The notes under the pieces are model-generated. The model saw only the letters and a program-made list of their open reading frames with translations, ran no database searches and was not told where the DNA came from. This document shows, piece by piece, positions 11,723 through 22,985 of a stretch of 64,000 nucleotides of DNA (positions are counted from its first letter, which is position 1; every line of letters starts with the position of its first letter). The stretch is taken from positions 29,368,000 to 29,431,999 of the forward strand of contig NC_052350.1 in the NCBI RefSeq assembly GCF_009727055.1. The letters are read 5' to 3'. This DNA is from Benincasa hispida. Taxonomy: Eukaryota; Streptophyta; Magnoliopsida; Cucurbitales; Cucurbitaceae. Made by a program: the position numbers and the translations under genes.

Positions 11723-14300
11723 CTAATAACTATATGAAGTTAAATGAAATTGATAAAGAACATAACTTCTTTTAGGGAAGTTGAAGAACGTACTTGTTGC
11801 ATAGTATGCATCTACATAACCATAAACTTTATCAATGGATGACTCATTCTGTCTATATAAGACTCTTACCTCCTTGGATGAACAAGATATCTTATTATCC
11901 ACTTGACTGTCTCCCAATATCTTCTACTAGGGTTTTTCATGTACCTATTGACCATACTTATTACATAGGACATGTCTGGTCTTGTAAAAGTCATAAGATA
12001 CATAAGAGATCCCACTTCTTGGGAATAAGGGACAACCTTCATATGGTTCAAATGCTCTTCATCTATGCTCTTTGGACTATTGGCAGCTGAAAGTTTGATG
12101 TGAGGTGCAAGAGAAGTACCTACTGGCTTAGCATTCTCCATCTTGAACCTCTGTAATATCTTTGAACAATATTCAGATTCACTAACAAGTAATCTGCCCT
12201 GTTTTCTGTCTCTTTCAATCTCAATGCCTACGATCCTCCTTGAATCCCCTAGATCTTTCATATCAAATTCTCTCTTAAGAAGCATTTTCACTTGCCTCCA
12301 TTCTTCTTTGGATCTCCCGGCCAGCAGCATATCATCTACATAGAGAAGTAGATAGTCTGGTTCCTTGAAACTCCTAGAATTTTTGTAAACACACCAATCA
12401 TATGAGCTCCTTTTGAACTCCATCTTGGAGATCACCTCATCAAACCTCTCATACCAGCGTCTTGGTGGCTGTTTAAGGCCATATATGGACTTGTTCAACA
12501 AACACACTAGGTCTTCTTCTCCACTTTTCACATAGCCTTGAGGTTGCCTCATGTAAATTGTCTCATTCAACAGCCCATGTAGGAAGGTCGTCTTTACATC
12601 CAACTGGTCTAGCTCCAAATCCTTTTGCACAACTAAGGAAAGGAGCAGCCGAATAGAAGTATGCTTCACAACTGGAGAAAACACCTCATTATAGTCAATG
12701 CATTCCTTTTGAGTGAACTCTTTAGCAACAAGCCTAACCTTGAACCTACTTTTGCACACCTGGAATCTTTTCTTTAAATTTGTAAACCCATTTGCATGAG
12801 ATAGGTTTGTACCCTTTAGGCAAAGATAGTTATCTCCAAGTGACATTTTGATTGAGGGACTTCATTTCATCATCCATAGTCTCAATCCATTGCCTAGCAT
12901 CCGGGTTGTTTAGCGCTTCTTCAAAGCTGGAAGGTTCATTATTACTCAAAGAAATGGTAGCACTCAATGCCACAATAGCAAAATCAAACTCTTGGTATCT
13001 TGTTGGTGGTACAATTATTCTTCTAGGTCTATCTCTTACCAATGAATAGTTGTGTAAGTCCCCATGTGTCTCAACTTGATTACTTGACACATGCTCACTG
13101 GTTTCAACAGCCTCATCCCCTTCTAACTCTTGATTTTAAGAGGAAGTAGAAGCTCCAAGATCATTTTGAGTCTCCACCTCAAATCTAGTGCTACTAGTCT
13201 TTGTAACTGTAGAAGATTGTTGTTTTGACATCATGAACATCTCATTTTATTTAAAAACCACATCTCTACTGTTCACACATCTATTTTCAATTGGATGCCA
13301 CAGCCTAAAGCCCTTTACTCCCAGTGTAAAGCCTAAGAACATGCACTTTACAGCCCTTGGTTTCAACTTCCCTTGGCTTTGGTGCACGTAACCAACACAA
13401 GCAAACACTTTCAAGTGTTCCAGCTTAGGTGGCTGCCTTGTCCACCTCTCTACAGGAGTCTTCAACTCTATGGATTGATGAGGGCATTTATTAAGAGCGT
13501 ATATGGTGTAGGAGACAGCTTCAACCCAAAATTTTTCAGGCAATAAGATATTGGACAGCTGACATCTTACTCTTTCCAGTACTGTTCTATTCAACCTTTC
13601 AACTACTTCATTTTGTTGAGGTGTATACCTCACGGTTCTATGCCTTACTATGCCATGTTCCCTAGAACATAAATTTAATTCCTCTCCACGAAACTCTAAA
13701 TCGTTATTAGTTCTCAAATGTTTAATTTGTTTAGAGGTATGCTTCTCAATCAAGGTCTTCCATTCTTTAAATCTACTAAATACTTCATCTTTGGATTTTA
13801 AAAAGTAAACCCAACTCTTCCTTGAGTATTCATCTACAAATGAAAGAAAGTACCTTGCTCCACTAAGAGATGGAGAGTGAGCTAGCCCCTACAAGTCTGA
13901 ATACACATATTCAAGGATTCCCTTTGTAGTGTGCTGTCCTTTGGGGAATTGTTGTCTTGTTGCTTTGCCCAATATACAATATTCACAAAATTTAATACCT
14001 GTCTCTTATACACATCTAGATGTGTATAAGAGACAGGTATACAATATTCACAAAATTTAAGGCTGTCTGTAACACCCCTTGGAAGAATCCCCTATTTATA
14101 TAGCACTTGTAGCCCCCTCACACTAATATGAGAAAGCCTTTTGTGACATAACTCATCTTCAGTAGGTTCCTCATCAATTGCTAACAACGTCGAGTGTGCC
14201 ATTTTCACATCCTTGATGACATATAAACCATTTACCTTAGTTGCCACCCAAACCACTTTAAAATCCTTAATAATTTCAAAGGTGCCTCACATACCCCTAT
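11723..14300 (-). pseudogene. Copia E: integrase, RT and RNase H (3' half)
   Basis: This is the downstream half of a minus-strand copia polyprotein. Reading right to left: pre-integrase (14290-14037), integrase core (13990-13247), linker (13090-12830), reverse transcriptase (12846-11866) and an RNase H start (VYGYVDAYYA, about 11830). The RT piece, 326 residues, keeps QLDVKT (Asp83) and the YVDD box (residues 169-172), so the polymerase motif is intact. The integrase keeps TPQQNEVVERLNRT with its Glu, but the usual LRTDNGLEF reads LRTNNDLEF, so the second catalytic Asp is lost. Frameshifts separate all domains. A 38-bp adapter artifact lies in the integrase at 13999. Confidence 0.92.
13999..14036. 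other. Tn5 mosaic-end junction adapter (artifact)
   Basis: Exactly CTGTCTCTTATACACATCT followed by its reverse complement, the head-to-head 19-bp Tn5 mosaic end used as the junction in transposase-based mate-pair libraries. The same 23 bases (13973-13995 and 14038-14060) lie on both sides, which points to faulty gap closure. Confidence 0.96.
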
Positions 14301-16283
14301 ATTCACAGCATATTGATGACGGACAGAAATGTACGTTATTATAGGCATTTTATTTAGAATTATGAGGGCTGATAAGAAGAATATGCAGCGATTATACTAA
14401 GAATTCATGAGAAAGTGAGCTTCCATCAATCAACAATGGAAATCTCGGCTAACCCACTATTATACGTTATTTTGTGTCCAATTGTCTATTTTTGTAGCTA
14501 TCATAGGAATCAATCACATGCAGGAAATCTCACCATCGCAAAGGCGATCACATAAGTTTGACGCATGGATGTTGCGACCATTAACCGCATGCATCCATCA
14601 CATAGAGGTTACGGCTACAGAGTAATAACCGTAATAGAGGGATGAACACAAGAGTGGTGGAATGCGATGATACTTCGGAAACTAAGCATGAATGCATACC
14701 TTGGGAGTATCAAAAGGTGGTATTGACATTTCACCTACTACGCCGTCAGTAGCAGAGATTTAGAGCAGGTCCATCACGCCGTTAGCAGCAGAATTTCAGA
14801 GAAGAACCATTAATATTGTCGGCGATCGAGCTCTATAAATAGAAGCCTTAGAGCTCAACTTGAAATCATCCAAGCTTCTGCCTTAGGGCAGATCCTTATG
14901 ATTCAAAGAAAGCATGAGAATACATTCTTGAGAGTTCTTCATTCCTTCAACCATTCCAAGTGACGACCGAAGTTCTGATGGAGATAGATCTCAAGAGAGA
15001 CTACTCCACCGCCCATCCATGGTACCACCGAAAGCCTTGACATACATCTGATGGAAGCAAGACATTACCCATCTGACCCTCCATATTTCTTCTATCTATG
15101 TATTGTATTACATTGTGGCTTAAGAGATTAATACATTTTGTGATCAATGCATTTCTCTACTTCCTTCGATTCCATCTTCATTTACCTGTTCTTGTCATCT
15201 CTTACTTTCATTGCAACAACTGAGTAAGATTGCTAGAGTATCGCATACTTAATCATGCGACATAGACATATGAAGCATGTAGCAAACCATCGAGAGGTGT
15301 GCGTTGCACGAGTGTTGTGAGAAAATCCTATTTTCTTAGTGTGAGGCTGTAGCAACGCTTGTCTATGAACGGACACAATGCTTGTCTATGAGCTGATCAA
15401 CAGCGACTAACTGCTCGAGAGGGTAAGTAGTTGAACTCATTAAGCAAAGTAAGGAGTGTTCCTAGAGATAGGAATAATCTTATGTCAACCATGCTTTATG
15501 TGATTACCTTGTCTTATGAGCGCATCATTCATCATTTAGGTATACTTGGGAGAGTAGTCTAAAACCAAATCTGGGCTTGAGAGAGTCAGATTAGATCTTC
15601 ATAAGCAAGAATAGAGGCTTAGGAATAAGCTCTCGTTTGCTATTACACACGTATGTACCTATAGAAAGATATGAAAGTATGCGGTCATATCGCTGCGTCT
15701 ATGAAGTAGGATATGGTGGTACGCGGTCACCTTGTTTATGTGTGGAAGCACGTGAGCCAGAACAGAGACTTAGACATAAGTTCTATCGACACTATCGCAT
15801 ATGCATCGCATGCGTCTTCGTCAAGTGTGTATAGTATAATCGCATAGCTTGCGCTGGCTGGGGTTACCCTTGCGATCAAGCTTATTGATGCGGTGAAGTC
15901 ATCCTCGCCATTTTATCTATTTTCCCATGCATCTTATTACGTGTTAACAATTTTCATGTCTTTAACTCTCATAGTCATACTTCTACTGCTCAATCTGTTT
16001 AGTTAGGAGTAGGAGTAGCGCATAGCCCTTAAACTTCAAATTCTTTTATTCTTCGCCATAACACATTACTCATAACATTTAGCTACAAGTCCCTGAGTTC
16101 GACCTCGGATCACCCTGAAAAACTTGCGATATCGTTATACTTGGTGAGAGAGCAAGAAAACTTGTGGTAGGAACGCATGATCATCAGATGCATATTGCAT
16201 ATCCCTTAGTTCAACGCATGACCAGCGACGCATGGAGAACGAATAATGAACACATATTTATTTACTCCATTGTCCACGCATCA
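14301..16283 (+). mobile_element. LTR-like insertion inside copia E
   Basis: A 1983-bp block interrupts copia E between protease and pre-integrase. CCTAT occurs on both sides (14296-14300 and 16284-16288) and the right end is GCATCA. The left end is less clean: a TG start is seen only at 14313 (TGATGACGG), leaving 12 unexplained bases. A TATA box (CTCTATAAATAGAAGCC, about 14831) puts it on the plus strand. Near 16090-16150, CCTGAGTTCGACCTCGG and ACTTGCGATATCG resemble the 3' LTR ends of long plant gypsy elements. No coding domain is present. A solo gypsy LTR is the simplest reading. Confidence 0.65.
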
Positions 16284-16660
16284 CCTATGCCATCGAACAT
16301 TCCCAAAGAAAGGAAATTCCTCTTCAAAGTTGGAACATGCCTCACATTCCTTATCAATTTGACTAAACCATCCTGCATCTTCATGACACAGACCCTATCC
16401 CCACAGCTCTGTAAGTGTTATTGTTTCCCATATAGATCAGCCCACCATCTCACTTTTTATAAGTGCAAAACCAACCTTTGGATGGTGTCATGTGGACTGA
16501 GCAACCTGAATCTAACACCCAATCTTGATTTTCTATTGTATTCTGGTCTCCACCTTCTTTAGTAATAGCTAAAGCATCTGAATAGACTAGGGAATTCTCT
16601 CCTACAGCAGCCTTGATCTGTTTACCCCCCTTGTTCTGTTGGTTCATTTTTTTTCTTCAA
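16284..16660 (-). pseudogene. Copia E: protease
   Basis: Aspartic protease of the copia E polyprotein, in 16647-16450 plus a frame-broken continuation to 16290. The active-site motif DWVLDSGCSVHMT is readable (D-S-G at residues 46-48 of the open piece). Beyond it, in another frame, come KLIRNVRHVPTLKRN and LGMFDGIG, the usual stretch before the pre-integrase domain. The stretch ends at the CCTAT flank of the inserted LTR. The catalytic triad is intact, but shifts on both sides would stop a working polyprotein. Confidence 0.85.
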
Positions 16661-17191
16661 GGCATGACAATCCTTTTTCATGTGCCCCATTTTGTGACAA
16701 AAATGGCACTTTATCTTGGACTTATCCCCATTGTTATATTTCCCCTTCCCATTGTTCTTGTTCTTCCCCTTTGAGAATAAGCCTTCACCTCCTGGTTGAT
16801 CCTTCTTAGTCATTTGCAATTCAAGTTCTCCGACTCTCACAATTGATATGATAGCTTCTTTGGTAATCCTTTCTCTGTCGTATTTCAATGCAGTCTTCAC
16901 ATCTTTGAAAGATTATGGTAGAGAATTCAATAATATGAATGCCTCATTCTCTTCTCCAATATTATCTCCATTTGATCTGAACTCAGAAGACAGTTTCTTG
17001 AACTCATTAAGATTATCTGTGAAGGACTTTACTGCATCCATCTTATAAGTGAAGAATCTTTCCCTCAAGAAAGCTTTGTTGGGCAAATCTTTGTTAAGAT
17101 ATATCTCATTCAACTTATTCCACAGGGCACGGGCAGTAGGCTTGTCAACAATCTGCCTCAAAACGATCGTAGAGGTAAGAAGAAAAGACAT
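16622..17191 (-). pseudogene. Copia E: gag with zinc knuckle
   Basis: Nucleocapsid/gag part of copia E. The piece 17191-16913 (92 residues) carries LWNKLNEIYLNKDLPNK and DNLNEFKKLSSE, as in UBN2-type gag. After a frame break, 16900-16622 has a CCHC knuckle CHFCHKMGHMKKDC (Cys65, Cys68, His73, Cys78), which binds template RNA in working elements. The gag N terminus is missing: right of about 17175 the sequence changes to unrelated LTR-like DNA, so the element is truncated at its 5' end and has no recognisable 5' LTR. Confidence 0.9.
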
Positions 17192-17860
17192 AGAAATTTA
17201 AGTGGTTCGGCCAAAGGCCTACGTCCACTGTGCAAATTGGGAGGTTCTTTTTTATTACACTTCAAAGTATTACAGAACAAATGTCTTGCTCTCTTGTTTT
17301 CACTTCACGCTTACATTAATCTCACATTCGATTTCCTTTATATATGTGCAGGTGATTCGATCAACAATGAAACTCTAGTGGTTACAACACTTAACAAAAA
17401 GAGGTCGACAATGGTTCAACTGCCCGAAATGATGTCCTTCTTGATTTCGAGTCTTTCTGTAATAGTACTTGTGAAAAGTTTTTTGAGTTTTTTTGCATTT
17501 CGGTAAAACCCAAGAACCTGACAACCATTTTAAAGAATGCAACAAAAATGAGTTATCATATAACACCACCACAAAACTTCAATTGTCCATAACAAAACAC
17601 ATGTATTACAATTCTTAAAGTTACATACAATCAGGTGCAAATGAGACCTAATATCAAAAGGCAAGAAGTCAATAAAAAGAACATGCAAAAATGCATCAAT
17701 GATCAAGCACTCCATGTTATTTAGTTTGTTTTCTTATTTTTATTTTTTATATGCCCATTTTTACTAGCCATTTAAAATTTTATGGTCTTTAAAATTTCCA
17801 TAACCTTACAATTTTATAGATAGAATCATGTATAAGTATGGGTGTGTCTATATATATGTG
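17192..17860. repeat. LTR-like fragment and AT-rich filler
   Basis: Starts with AAGTGGTTCGGCCAAAGGCC and TACGTCCACTG (about 17200-17232), a phrase I recall from LTRs of many plant copia elements, so a truncated LTR of another element probably adjoins copia E here. From about 17560 to 17860 I see no gene or repeat structure. Confidence 0.4.
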
Positions 17861-19866
17861 TGTGACATCCCAAATTTTTGTGTAATCTAAATTCTATTAT
17901 ATTGTAATATTTTAGAGTTATTTTGAATTTTGAAATTAAATTTGATTATTATGCACGGATAATCCAATTTTAAAATTTGCTTTGATGTAGGATTTGGAAT
18001 TTAAATTTTATTTATGGAGAATTTGGATTTATTTCAAATTTTAATTTAATTTAGAAAATTGAATTAAATTGGGAGATTTAGCAATTGTTTAAAATTTGGA
18101 GAAGATAATTAGTTTAAATCAATTGTATAGGATAATTGGTTTAAATTTATTTCCCAAAAAGAATTTGGGAGTTTATTTTTTTTAAAAGATTTGGGATTTA
18201 AATTTGGAGAAGGAAATGAAATGAAATCAATTTTATGGATAATTGATTTAAATTTTTTGTATAAAACATTGGGACTTGAAATCCAAAAAGGATTTGGATT
18301 TCGAAATTGGAGAAGAAAAAAAAAAGATTTACGGTTGTTATAAATATACATTGGTTTGGGGTCTAAGTTAGTTATAAAGAAGGAAATTAATTAACTCTTC
18401 TCTCTCCTCTCACAAGTTAAACATAGTAGGAAAAAAAGAAATAAAATGAAGGCTTATTTCAGACGTGCCTCTACCCCCTCTTCTAGCCCCAGCCGCCTCC
18501 TCGCGCCGGCGTCCAGTCATCTAGCCTTTGTCCTCCATCAAAGTCGTCGGCCAATCGGTGTCCAGCCACCGCTATTGTCATCTCCTCTCATTCGTCCGCT
18601 CTCACCACCAGAGCTCGCCTCCGCTGCTCCTATTCCAGACACAAGATCCGGCCGCGTCATTTGCCTTCTCTCAGCCACTCGACACCATTCGTCTGCCACT
18701 CTTCTTCCACTCACACGCTAATTAAGCGTTGCCACCGTTTTTTGTCGATTTTGCCTCTATTTTGACTGTCAGAATTGTCTAGGTGTTGGGTAAGTTCTTG
18801 TATCTTAGATATGGGATGTTTTCGGACGTTTTTGAATGCCCAGTTAGTTTTGGGTTAATTTGATACAAACCCATTATGTTTGGCTTTTTTTTTTTCTTAG
18901 ATTCGAATTTGGAAGAGTTTTGGAGGCAGAAGCAGGCTATCCAAGAATACATGCATAAAGATTCTTGAGGATATATAAGCTTATCTTTAATATGTTTTAA
19001 TTATTTTATGAGTAAAAACATGAATTGAATTTTTTTTATATGATTTGCTAAGAGGTTGTACGGGCATGAAGTTACATTTGCATGATTGTGGGGCTTTGTT
19101 TTATGATGAATGTTATTTAAGTTAGTGACAATTACTCTTTACCGTTAGTCAGGTACTCATTAGAGGTTTGTGATTTCCTTTGGGACTTCACCAGAGGTTA
19201 GTGCTTCCTACGGAACTCACCAGAGGTTTGTGTCTCCTTCGGGATTCACCAGAGGTTGTAATTTCCTTCGAGCCTTCACCAGAAGTTAGTGATCCCCTTC
19301 GGAATTTCACTAGAGGTTTGTGGGTACATCTCACCTAAGGTAGGGCAGGTTTAATTATCCACTAGATGGCCATCTATGAAAAGTAGAGGTTTATGCATGT
19401 CCCACTAGTAAGTAGTATTATTGGACATAAATGCTTAGCTTAACCCTAGTAGTGGGGTTACTTACTAAGTATTTCTTATACTTATTCTTTCTCATTATTG
19501 TTTTTCAAGAAAAGGTAAGAACATGCCAGTGAATGACAAGCGGAATCCATGAACGAGCCATTAGGACCAGTCATATGTTTCCGCTCATGTTTTCAAATTT
19601 TTTATGTTTTAAAATTTATAGTCTTAATGTTTGAACTTAGAGTTCTGGTATTTGAGTTTTTCAACTTTTTATGATGATTTTCTAGTTTTATTTTATGGTT
19701 TCATTGGTACCCTATTAAATGAATTTCAGATATTTATTTTTAATAGAGGTTAAATGTTTATAAGTATTTACTTAGGTTTTGCCAATACATGAAAAGTATT
19801 GAATTGAAATGTATGCATGCGTATAGTAATGACCTAGTAAAAGTTCTAGGGAGCAGGGTCATTTTA
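17861..19866 (+). mobile_element. 5' LTR of gypsy deletion derivative
   Basis: About 2.0 kb, starting TGTGACATCCC at 17861 and ending just before a primer site. Its first 650 bp match the truncated 3' LTR at 20411. A GC-rich pyrimidine-rich stretch (18460-18720, many CTCGCC and CCAGC) and a roughly 30-bp tandem array (19158-19330) lie within it. Frames of 91 and 65 residues over the GC-rich part resemble no protein; the block probably belongs to the transcribed leader. The TGTGACATCCC start and the pol tail that follows fit a chromovirus of the Tekay/Del kind. Confidence 0.88.
19158..19330 (+). repeat. Tandem repeat in gypsy LTR, about 30 bp x 6
   Basis: Six imperfect units of the form CACCAGAGGTTTGTG followed by TTCCTTCGGGATT, periods 29-31 bp. 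The array lies in the 3' part of the LTR, 540 bp before the primer site. The truncated second LTR does not reach this far. Confidence 0.85.
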
Positions 19867-19868
19867 GT

Positions 19869-19880
19869 TGGTATCAGAGC
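19869..19880 (+). promoter_or_regulatory. Primer binding site, initiator tRNA-Met type
   Basis: TGGTATCAGAGC, exact complement of the 3' end of plant initiator tRNA-Met, three bases after the LTR. It marks where minus-strand DNA synthesis would start and fixes the LTR boundary near 19866. Confidence 0.9.
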
Positions 19881-19914
19881 ATGTATGCAAATAGCTCAGA
19901 GTAGACATAAAATT

Positions 19915-20375
19915 TACGTCGATGTTAGGCGTAAAGACCTGAAATTTGAAATTTGTAAGTAGGTGTTTTTTATGGTAGCACCCATGGAAGGTGTTTTGAG
20001 GTTAAGTAGAAAGGGGAAACTAAGTCCACGATTTATTGGGCCTTTTTGAGGTGTTGGAGCGAATTGGCTCTGTTGCTTATCGGTTGGCATTGTCACCGTC
20101 TCTCTTTTCAGTTCACAATGTTTTTCACGTATCTATGTTGAGGAAGTATGTGACAAATCTAGCCCATGTGGTGGACTTTAAACCATTACAGTTGAATGAG
20201 AACTTAAATTATGAGGAGAAGCTAGTTCGAGTTCTCGTTAGGGAGATGAAGACTTTATGCAACAAGGAGATAACACTAGTGAAAGTTTTATGGTAGAATT
20301 ACCAAGTCGATGAGGCAACATAGGAATGAGAAGATAAGATGAGAGCTCAGTACCCAGAGCTTTTTCAAGAATAAA
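19915..20375 (+). pseudogene. Gypsy pol tail (integrase C terminus/chromodomain region)
   Basis: The only coding DNA left between the two LTRs. It begins abruptly, about 35 bases after the primer site, with gypsy integrase C-terminal sequence (GKLSPRFIGPF, about 20015-20047). A one-base insertion in a T run follows, then an 87-residue piece (20036-20296) with ERIGSVAYRLAL, FHVSMLRKYV and YEEKLVRVLVREMKTL, then a stop and MRAQYPELFQE. These are standard phrases for the end of chromovirus pol. Gag, protease, RT, RNase H and most of integrase are gone, so one internal deletion removed about 4 kb or more. Not functional. Confidence 0.88.
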
Positions 20376-20410
20376 CTTTCAAGGATGAAAGTTTCTTGAG
20401 GAGGGAAGAA

Positions 20411-21069
20411 TGTGACATCCCAACTTTTTATGTAATTTAAATTCAATTATATTGTAATATTTGAAGTTTATTTTGAATTTTGAAGTTAAATTGGATTATT
20501 ATGCAAAGATAATTCAATTTTTAAAAAAATTTAGTAGGATTTGGAGTTTAAATCTCATTTAAGAAAATTTTGGATTTATTTCAAATTTTAATTTAATTTG
20601 AAAAATTGAATTAAAATTGGGAGATTTAAAAATTGTTTATAATTTGAAGAAGATGATTAGTTTAAATAAATTGTATAGAATAATTGGTTTAAATTTATTT
20701 TCCAAAAAGGATTTGGGAGTTCATTTTTTCTAAAAAAGGATTTTGGATTTAAATTCGAAGAAGTAAATAAAATTAAATTAATTTTGTGGATATTTGATTT
20801 AAATTTGCTATAAAAGGATTGGGACTTAAAATCCAAAAAGGATTTAGATTTTTGAATTGGAGAAGGAAAAAATAAGATTTATGGTTGTTATAAATATACA
20901 TTGGTTTAAGGTTTAAGTTATAAGAGTTTTTTTTTTAAAAAAAGGGAATTAATTAACTCTTTTCTCTCTCCTCTCGCACGTTGAACGAAGTAGAAAAAAT
21001 GAACGAAGACTCATTTTAGATGTGCCTCTAGCCCCTCTTCTAGCCCTAGCCGCCTTCTCGCACCAACAT
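20411..21069 (+). mobile_element. 3' LTR of gypsy derivative, truncated
   Basis: Starts TGTGACATCCC at 20411, directly after GAGGAGGGAAGAA, a purine tract that fits the polypurine primer. It matches the first 650 bp of the 17861 LTR with small indels and stops at about 21069 after CGCCTTCTCGCACC; the remaining 1.35 kb is missing. Confidence 0.85.
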
Positions 21070-21663
21070 GAAATGATCTTATTTTAAAAGCCAATAACTT
21101 CTTATGCTTTCAAAGCATGAAATGATCTAATTTTAAAAGCCAATCACTTTTATTTCAACAAGTTATCATATTGTTTTCACGGCTTAGAGTCAATAGGTTT
21201 TTTTTTTCAATTTTTTTTTTCTGAGAGCAAAAATAAACCCAATACTTTCCACAAATGAGAATCAAACCTTTACAACCACTCTTCTTTGGGTTCAAGAATA
21301 ACCCTTACAATGAATTTAAATGATTAAAAGAATACGCTTGACAAACTCACTCTAAAAGAGTGGATTTACAAGTTAAAGCACTCAACAAATCAACCTTCAC
21401 CATACAATAAATCTCTCTCAAGGATTCAATGATAAGAGGAAAATTGAAGTTTGGAGAAGTAACAATGAAATCTTTGTATTTTATGGAAGACTATAAATAA
21501 TTAATTTTTTTAAAAAATAAAAAATTGAGAAGAAGATAAGTTTAAATCAAGCGAGAGATAGACAAAAACTAAATTTAATTTGGATCATTGGATGTTGGTA
21601 AAATTCAGATTAAGTTGACACAAATACACGCATACATACACACAAATGGATATAATAATTCAA
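21070..21663. other. No gene recognised
   Basis: AT-rich sequence with a short local duplication (GCATGAAATGATC...AAAGCCAAT, twice within 21066-21150). It could be the 3' part of the minus-strand LTR that ends at 22985, but no boundary is visible. Confidence 0.4.
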
Positions 21664-21802
21664 TGTGTAACCACTTCCACCTGAACAAGCACATCTCATC
21701 AATATTTGATGTGTAACCACTTCTATTTGAACAAGTGCACCTCGTCAGTATTTGATGTGTAACCACTTCCACCCAAATAAGTGCATCTCATCAATATTAT
21801 TT
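21664..21802 (-). repeat. 46-bp tandem repeat x 3
   Basis: Three units starting TGTGTAACCACTT at 21664, 21710 and 21756, an exact 46-bp period with several substitutions. Each unit includes CAAGYRCAYCTCRTCA. It lies beside, and perhaps within, the LTR remnant to the right. Confidence 0.88.
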
Positions 21803-21899
21803 GCACTTATTGGATTTAAAAGACACTTATATTCAAATAGTTGTGTCCTATCAAGAAGTGCCAAATATAGCTTAAAGGACACATAGATAAATTCATTTA

Positions 21900-22985
21900 A
21901 TATCAAATATTAGAATAATAAAACACTAATTCCTAACATGAATCCCTATTCATGTAACTAATATTTAATTCCTAACATGAATCCCTACAGATCATGGGCT
22001 CCAACGACCCGAGATTAATTGATTAAACTCTTTAAACCGAATTAATCAACATTTGCTAATTACCGGGTCACTCCACTAAAGTCTCGTAGTTTCATTCCCC
22101 TCATTGTAGATATATTTCTGTCCGCTCGATATAACCATAATCAGTAAGTCAACCCTTTACAGGTTGTTCATAATAACAGCTGGGTCAAAAGTTGTTCTAC
22201 TCTTGAGATTACGTCTTGCTTCTTAAGTCCCACTGATCTTCTAATGAACAATTGGTTTTTGATCTAATCACTAAACCGAGTCCCTCTCGGGTCAATGAGA
22301 GGGTGGGGCCCTTTGTTCAAGACCTAGAGTCAATATTTAAGAGAACAACCTCTCAACTATCCCTAAAAGTAGGTAGGAGTGAATTCCATCTTGCGACCTA
22401 TGTCCTCAGATAACTACCCAGTCTTACCCTTAAAATGGGAGGCTTATTGAGCCGATGCTATTGGACCAACCCTCACCAATGTAAATTTAAAGATAATCCT
22501 GAATAAACAAGAGTTCATAGTCAGCCCAAGATTAAGGTCAAGTTAGGTCATCGCTTTGAAATTGTCGGTCTTAAACAGTAAACAACGTTATCAAGTAAGA
22601 GTGACTTATTTCTTGGTCTGGTCTTATAAAAACTCTTTGCATAGGATACCTCCACTCGCATGTATCCATATGAATGATTCAGGATCACATCATTGGTACA
22701 AAGTATAAAATGGGCCGCATCCGATAGTTTATCCAAAATAAAGTACCTAAACTTATTTGTATACTTATAGACCGTTTTAGCTATCTACTTGAACTTGATC
22801 CACTCTTATGTCTCCATATAAAGTCTAAATACTCATGTAATAGCCATGGATCTTAGTTTATTAGATTTAGTACAATCTACATATTGAATAACAATTTTAT
22901 TGAACAAAACCTCAATAACATCTTTATTGAAAACAAAATATGTTTAATCTTACAAATTGCGAGTTTTGGGACATACAAACCAACA
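21900..22985 (-). mobile_element. LTR fragment, B-like family
   Basis: Minus-strand LTR with a 5' end at 22985 (reads TGTTGGTTTGTATGTCCC). It shares the LTR core: GAATTCCATCTTGCG near 22381, the CCCTCTC/GAGAGGG hairpin (22282-22303) and GGCCGCATCCGATAG near 22710. The 3' end (left side) is not clear; homology fades near 21900-21990. No pol domain adjoins, so it is a solo or truncated LTR. Confidence 0.7.

Noticed and set aside
11866..12846. A functional reverse transcriptase gene (326 residues, YVDD intact)
   Set aside because: It is a frame-isolated part of copia E with damaged integrase, a 2 kb insertion in the polyprotein and no LTRs; an independent gene is not supported.
18446..18725. 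GC-rich frames of 91 and 65 residues that look like a small Pro/Ser-rich protein
   Set aside because: They overlap in different frames, lie inside a gypsy LTR and recur in degraded form in the second LTR start (21010-21060). Best read as transcribed leader of the element.
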